Below are positions 31,102 to 33,213 of a DNA stretch of 33,213 nucleotides, piece after piece; position 1 is the stretch's first letter, and each line of letters opens with the position of its first letter. Origin of the DNA: a virus; IMG/VR virus record IMGVR_UViG_3300033993_003275, positions 1-33,213 of that record. The stretch is one strand, 5' to 3'. Under the pieces are notes generated by a model. That model had not been told where the DNA came from, did no database searches, and saw nothing but the letters and a program-made list of their open reading frames with translations. A program made the position numbers and the translations under genes.

Positions 31102-31903
31102 CGCGTCCCTTCTTCTTCGGCTTCGCGGCCTTCGCCGCTTCCTTCTCGCGCGCCTTCTTCGCCGCGCGCTCCTCGGCCTCGCGCGCCATGCGGGCCTCCA
31201 CCGCAGCCTCGTCGCGCTGCGCGAGGAACACGACGAGGCCGAACCACCCGCTGCCGCGGAGGTGACCGTGGGCGCGCTCGAACGCGCGGACCTCGGCCTC
31301 GCAGCGCGAGAGGGCGCCGCGGTACTGCCCGCGCTCGACCTCCTCCTTCGTCGCGCCCGCGGTGAGCAGCGCCGCGAGCTCGTCGACGATGCGCCAGCCC
31401 GCGGCGTCGCGCGGGAGTTCGATCAACTCCTCGTCGAAGAGCGCGAGCGCGCGGCCGGGGCCGTTGAGCGGGACGTACGGCACGACGTGCTTCTGGCCGC
31501 TGTTCGCGAGCGCCGCGAACCATGGGCCTCGGTGCGGTCGACGGAGCCACGCGAGCACCGCAGGCTTGTCGCCCTTGCTCTTGATCACGAGGGGCTCGCC
31601 CTCGGCGTAGAGCACGCTGTAGTTCCGCCAGTTGCCGGTGAGGCCGGGGACCGGCGTGAGTCGCGCCATCACCCAGAGGCAGGGCTCGCAGATCGCCTGG
31701 CCGCGCGGGTAGCGCACGCGCGACTGGCCCGTGTACGACGCGCTGTCCCAGTCGGCGACGGCGCACCCGCGCCCGTCCGTGGTGCCCGAGCAGACCCAGC
31801 AGCGAGACCAGTCGCCCTCGCGCTCGACGGGCAGCGCGGAGGCCTTGTGGCTCTCGGGCGACCCGCAGGCGCGCCAGAGCAGACGAGACGGCGACTCACG
31901 CAT
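30803..31903 (-). CDS. csf1: Csf1, Cas8-like large subunit of type IV CRISPR
   Basis: From the ATG at 31903 (GGAGG six bases upstream) the ORF gives 366 residues. The zinc finger is visible as CWVC (35-38) and CEPC (72-75) with C47 between. Then NWRNYSVLYAEGEPLVIKSK and a NSGQKHVVPYVPLNGPG box follow, as expected for type IV Csf1. Helical charged sequence (RMAREAEERAAKKAREKEAA) leads to residue 267. From 31101 on, 99 residues overlap the cas11 frame and are Gly/Asp/Pro-rich with A/T-rich third positions. This tail may be read-through; the functional end may be near 31100. Csf1 recognises the guide handle and probably the protospacer flank. Confidence 0.82.
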   Translation of the reverse strand: MRESPSRLLWRACGSPESHKASALPVEREGDWSRCWVCSGTTDGRGCAVADWDSASYTGQSRVRYPRGQAICEPCLWVMARLTPVPGLTGNWRNYSVLYAEGEPLVIKSKGDKPAVLAWLRRPHRGPWFAALANSGQKHVVPYVPLNGPGRALALFDEELIELPRDAAGWRIVDELAALLTAGATKEEVERGQYRGALSRCEAEVRAFERAHGHLRGSGWFGLVVFLAQRDEAAVEARMAREAEERAAKKAREKEAAKAAKPKKKGRDGAKRSTEGTPDGSDGGRGDGAAPVVPRDRSEPAVALGSDREPAPRSDADERGPGGVGDEAVARPAPVSTIQLSLWGDGGTDGGGPAVRRRAVARPRRA

Positions 31904-33035
31904 CACAGACCTCCACGCGCACGCGGCCGAGCCCGTACGCGACGCGACCGCCGAGACCGGCGTGGCGCGCGAGCGAGAGCGCCCACGCTGCGGGCGCGTT
32001 GCACTCCACCTCGACGCGACCAATCCAGCCCGCGACGTGGCCGACGTGGCCACCGAGCTCGACGCGCTCGGCGACGGTCGAGCAGTGCACCGCGGAGACG
32101 TGCAGCGTGCCGGTCGTGAGCCCGAGACGCTGCAGCAGATCGCCCGCGCAGCGCGTGATGGTGTCGACCGTGGGCGCCGTCACCGGGCGCGTGCGACCCG
32201 CGATCATGTGCGAGACCGGCGTGACCGCATCGATCACGACGCGGTGCTTCCCGCGGGCGACGGGCGCAGGCGCGCGCAGCCGCACCACCGGGCCGATGCG
32301 GAGGTCGACCTCGACGGCGCCCAGGCGCGCGCGCTCGACGTGCCCCGCGAGGCGCTCGGCGTCGTCGCGACGGAAGAGCACCACGCCCCACCCGCAGCGA
32401 CCGGAGGCGCCGGTCGGCAGCGCGAGCGCCCAGCGCGCGACCTGAGCGTGGTCGACCGCGATCAGGCGCGAGACGAGCCCGTGCACGAGCCTCGCGGGCG
32501 TGCGAGGGGCGATCCCGTCGAGGGCGAGGCCCCACGCGACGTGCTCCGGCTGGACGCCCGTGGCGGCTCCCCAGGGGGCGCGGGAGGGCTTCGGCGCGGG
32601 CGCCACGGCGCGGCGCCCTCGAGCCTCCGCGGGCAGGCCTACGAGCGCGCGCCAGCCCTCGACGTGCCCGCGGCCGCGCAGCTCCTCGAGCGCGGGGACC
32701 GTCGCAGGGTCGACGCCCGCTCGGCGCAGCGCGCGGACGGCGTAGCGCCAACTCGCGTGACGCTGGTGGAAGCGGGCGCTGCGGCGAGCGTCGCCGATGG
32801 CGCGCGCGGGCGCCGCGTACTTCGCGCGGCGGGCGCAGGCGGGGCCGCAGTAGCGGTGCGAGGGGCAGCGCGGGAGCATCCCGGCGCCGCAGACCGCGCA
32901 GCGCGCGAGGCTCTCGCCGCCGGGGATCGGCGCGGGCGTGTCAGCGATGAGGGTGCGGGGAGGTGCGTGGCCGTCCACGCACCGGACTATGGCAGGTCTC
33001 GGAGTAGAGATCAAATCCCCAGTGGGGGGCGCCAC
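31896..33035 (-). CDS. cas6: Zinc-finger-Cas6-like (Csf5-like) protein
   Basis: The 379-residue ORF has an N-terminal zinc-ribbon-like motif: CAVC (46-49), RCPSHRYCGPACARR (C57, H60, C63, C67). A basic helical region follows, then a Cas6-like RAMP part: VARGKHRVVIDAVTPVSHMI around 265-285 and the C-terminal AGLGGRVAYGLGRVRVEV (about 359-376), the glycine loop of Cas6/Csf5. Such enzymes cut the CRISPR precursor into guides. The GTG at 33035 overlaps the upstream frame; no Shine-Dalgarno is seen there, so the true start is uncertain, but the zinc motif lies in the same frame. Its end overlaps csf1 by eight bases. Catalytic residues cannot be fixed by eye. Confidence 0.7.
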   Translation of the reverse strand: MAPPTGDLISTPRPAIVRCVDGHAPPRTLIADTPAPIPGGESLARCAVCGAGMLPRCPSHRYCGPACARRAKYAAPARAIGDARRSARFHQRHASWRYAVRALRRAGVDPATVPALEELRGRGHVEGWRALVGLPAEARGRRAVAPAPKPSRAPWGAATGVQPEHVAWGLALDGIAPRTPARLVHGLVSRLIAVDHAQVARWALALPTGASGRCGWGVVLFRRDDAERLAGHVERARLGAVEVDLRIGPVVRLRAPAPVARGKHRVVIDAVTPVSHMIAGRTRPVTAPTVDTITRCAGDLLQRLGLTTGTLHVSAVHCSTVAERVELGGHVGHVAGWIGRVEVECNAPAAWALSLARHAGLGGRVAYGLGRVRVEVCDA

Positions 33036-33213
33036 TCTAGCAGGTCGAGCTGGCGCGGGCGCGCCTTGCGCGCGACGCCCTTGAACCGATGCGCGCGTGC
33101 CGCGACCTCCGCGGCCACGAGCTCGCCGTCGTCGGCCTCCACGAACACGATGGTGCCCTTGCTCGCGGCGCTCGCGTGCACGGACGCGATGATGCGCGCC
33201 AGGCCTTCGTCGG
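33011..33213 (-). CDS. C-terminal fragment of an unidentified protein with a clamp-binding-like tail
   Basis: The frame enters the window at 33213 and ends at TGA 33011-33013; 67 complete codons before the stop are visible. It reads GLARIIASVHASAASKGTIV, then FVEADDGELVAAEVAARAHR and a basic linker to RPRQLDLLEWRPPLGI. The QLDLLEW piece resembles the beta-clamp-binding consensus QL(S/D)LF found at the end of polymerases, nucleases and some helicases or phage replication proteins. The rest gives no family; an alpha/beta toprim-like strand is conceivable. It is the first visible gene of the operon and overlaps the Cas6-like ORF by 25 bases. Confidence 0.6.
   Translation of the reverse strand, partial: DEGLARIIASVHASAASKGTIVFVEADDGELVAAEVAARAHRFKGVARKARPRQLDLLEWRPPLGI

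Noticed and set aside
31262-32119. Plus-strand frame opposite csf1 and the Cas6-like gene
   Set aside because: Arg/Ala-rich shadow; zinc fingers and RAMP loop lie on the minus strand.
1-33213. tRNA, rRNA, insertion sequence or attachment site
   Set aside because: No cloverleaf with CCA-type end, no transposase frame and no target-site duplication could be supported by eye.

Overview
The window is a contiguous piece of a GC-rich tailed double-stranded DNA phage or prophage of siphovirus type. It has terminase, portal, capsid, a tail-chaperone frameshift, a tape measure and tail-tip genes in canonical order. A lipobox-bearing small protein in the lysis cassette and the strong GC bias at third codon positions suggest a high-GC Gram-negative host, possibly Myxococcota. 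That host call is inference. No integrase, repressor, tRNA, rRNA or CRISPR array is visible. Coding density is very high: no gene-free stretch exceeds about 135 bases, and most junctions are ATGA or GTGA overlaps.

Layout, rightward (+ strand, 1-24463). The 5'-truncated ParB-like gene and a TET-associated glycosyltransferase-like gene (1-1432) precede the small and large terminase subunits (1432-3200). The head module follows (3193-9818: portal, morphogenesis protein, proline-rich scaffold-like protein, conserved head-region protein, major capsid protein, decoration-like protein, connectors). The tail module is 9826-21946: tail tube, G/GT chaperones with a CCCTTTC slippery site, tape measure, tail-tip and fibre-like proteins. 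Last comes the lysis region (21943-24463): an intact response-regulator receiver domain fused to a holin-like tail, a small lipoprotein, a coiled-coil protein, a zinc amidase, a membrane-anchored Cys/His protein and a transglycosylase-like protein.

Layout, leftward small-gene region (- strand, 27158-24460). Six small genes lie in two transcription units. Each unit has a near-identical promoter/operator region (TTGACG, 17 bp, TAG-type -10, over a GGCGTC-N14-GACGCC palindrome). GC-rich stem-loops sit at the non-overlapping gene junctions, and a repeated ribosome-binding leader precedes several starts. A 25-bp element occurs twice in opposite orientation at the upstream edges of the two promoter regions.

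Layout, leftward CRISPR/modification operon (- strand, 33213-27159). Nine open frames overlap head to tail: a truncated gene ending in a clamp-binding-like motif, a zinc-finger-Cas6-like protein, Csf1, Cas11-like, Csf2 (Cas7), Csf3 (Cas5), a beta-class DNA amino-methyltransferase, a GNAT acetyltransferase and a CysH-like PP-loop enzyme. This looks like a type IV CRISPR-Cas effector (IV-B-like because of cas11 and cysH). It also carries a Cas6-like nuclease that canonical IV-B lacks, and it is translationally chained to DNA-modification-type enzymes. It is the most interesting system in the window. Together with the glycosyltransferase it suggests a phage that may combine nucleic-acid modification with RNA-guided targeting. 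The absence of an array leaves the guide source open.
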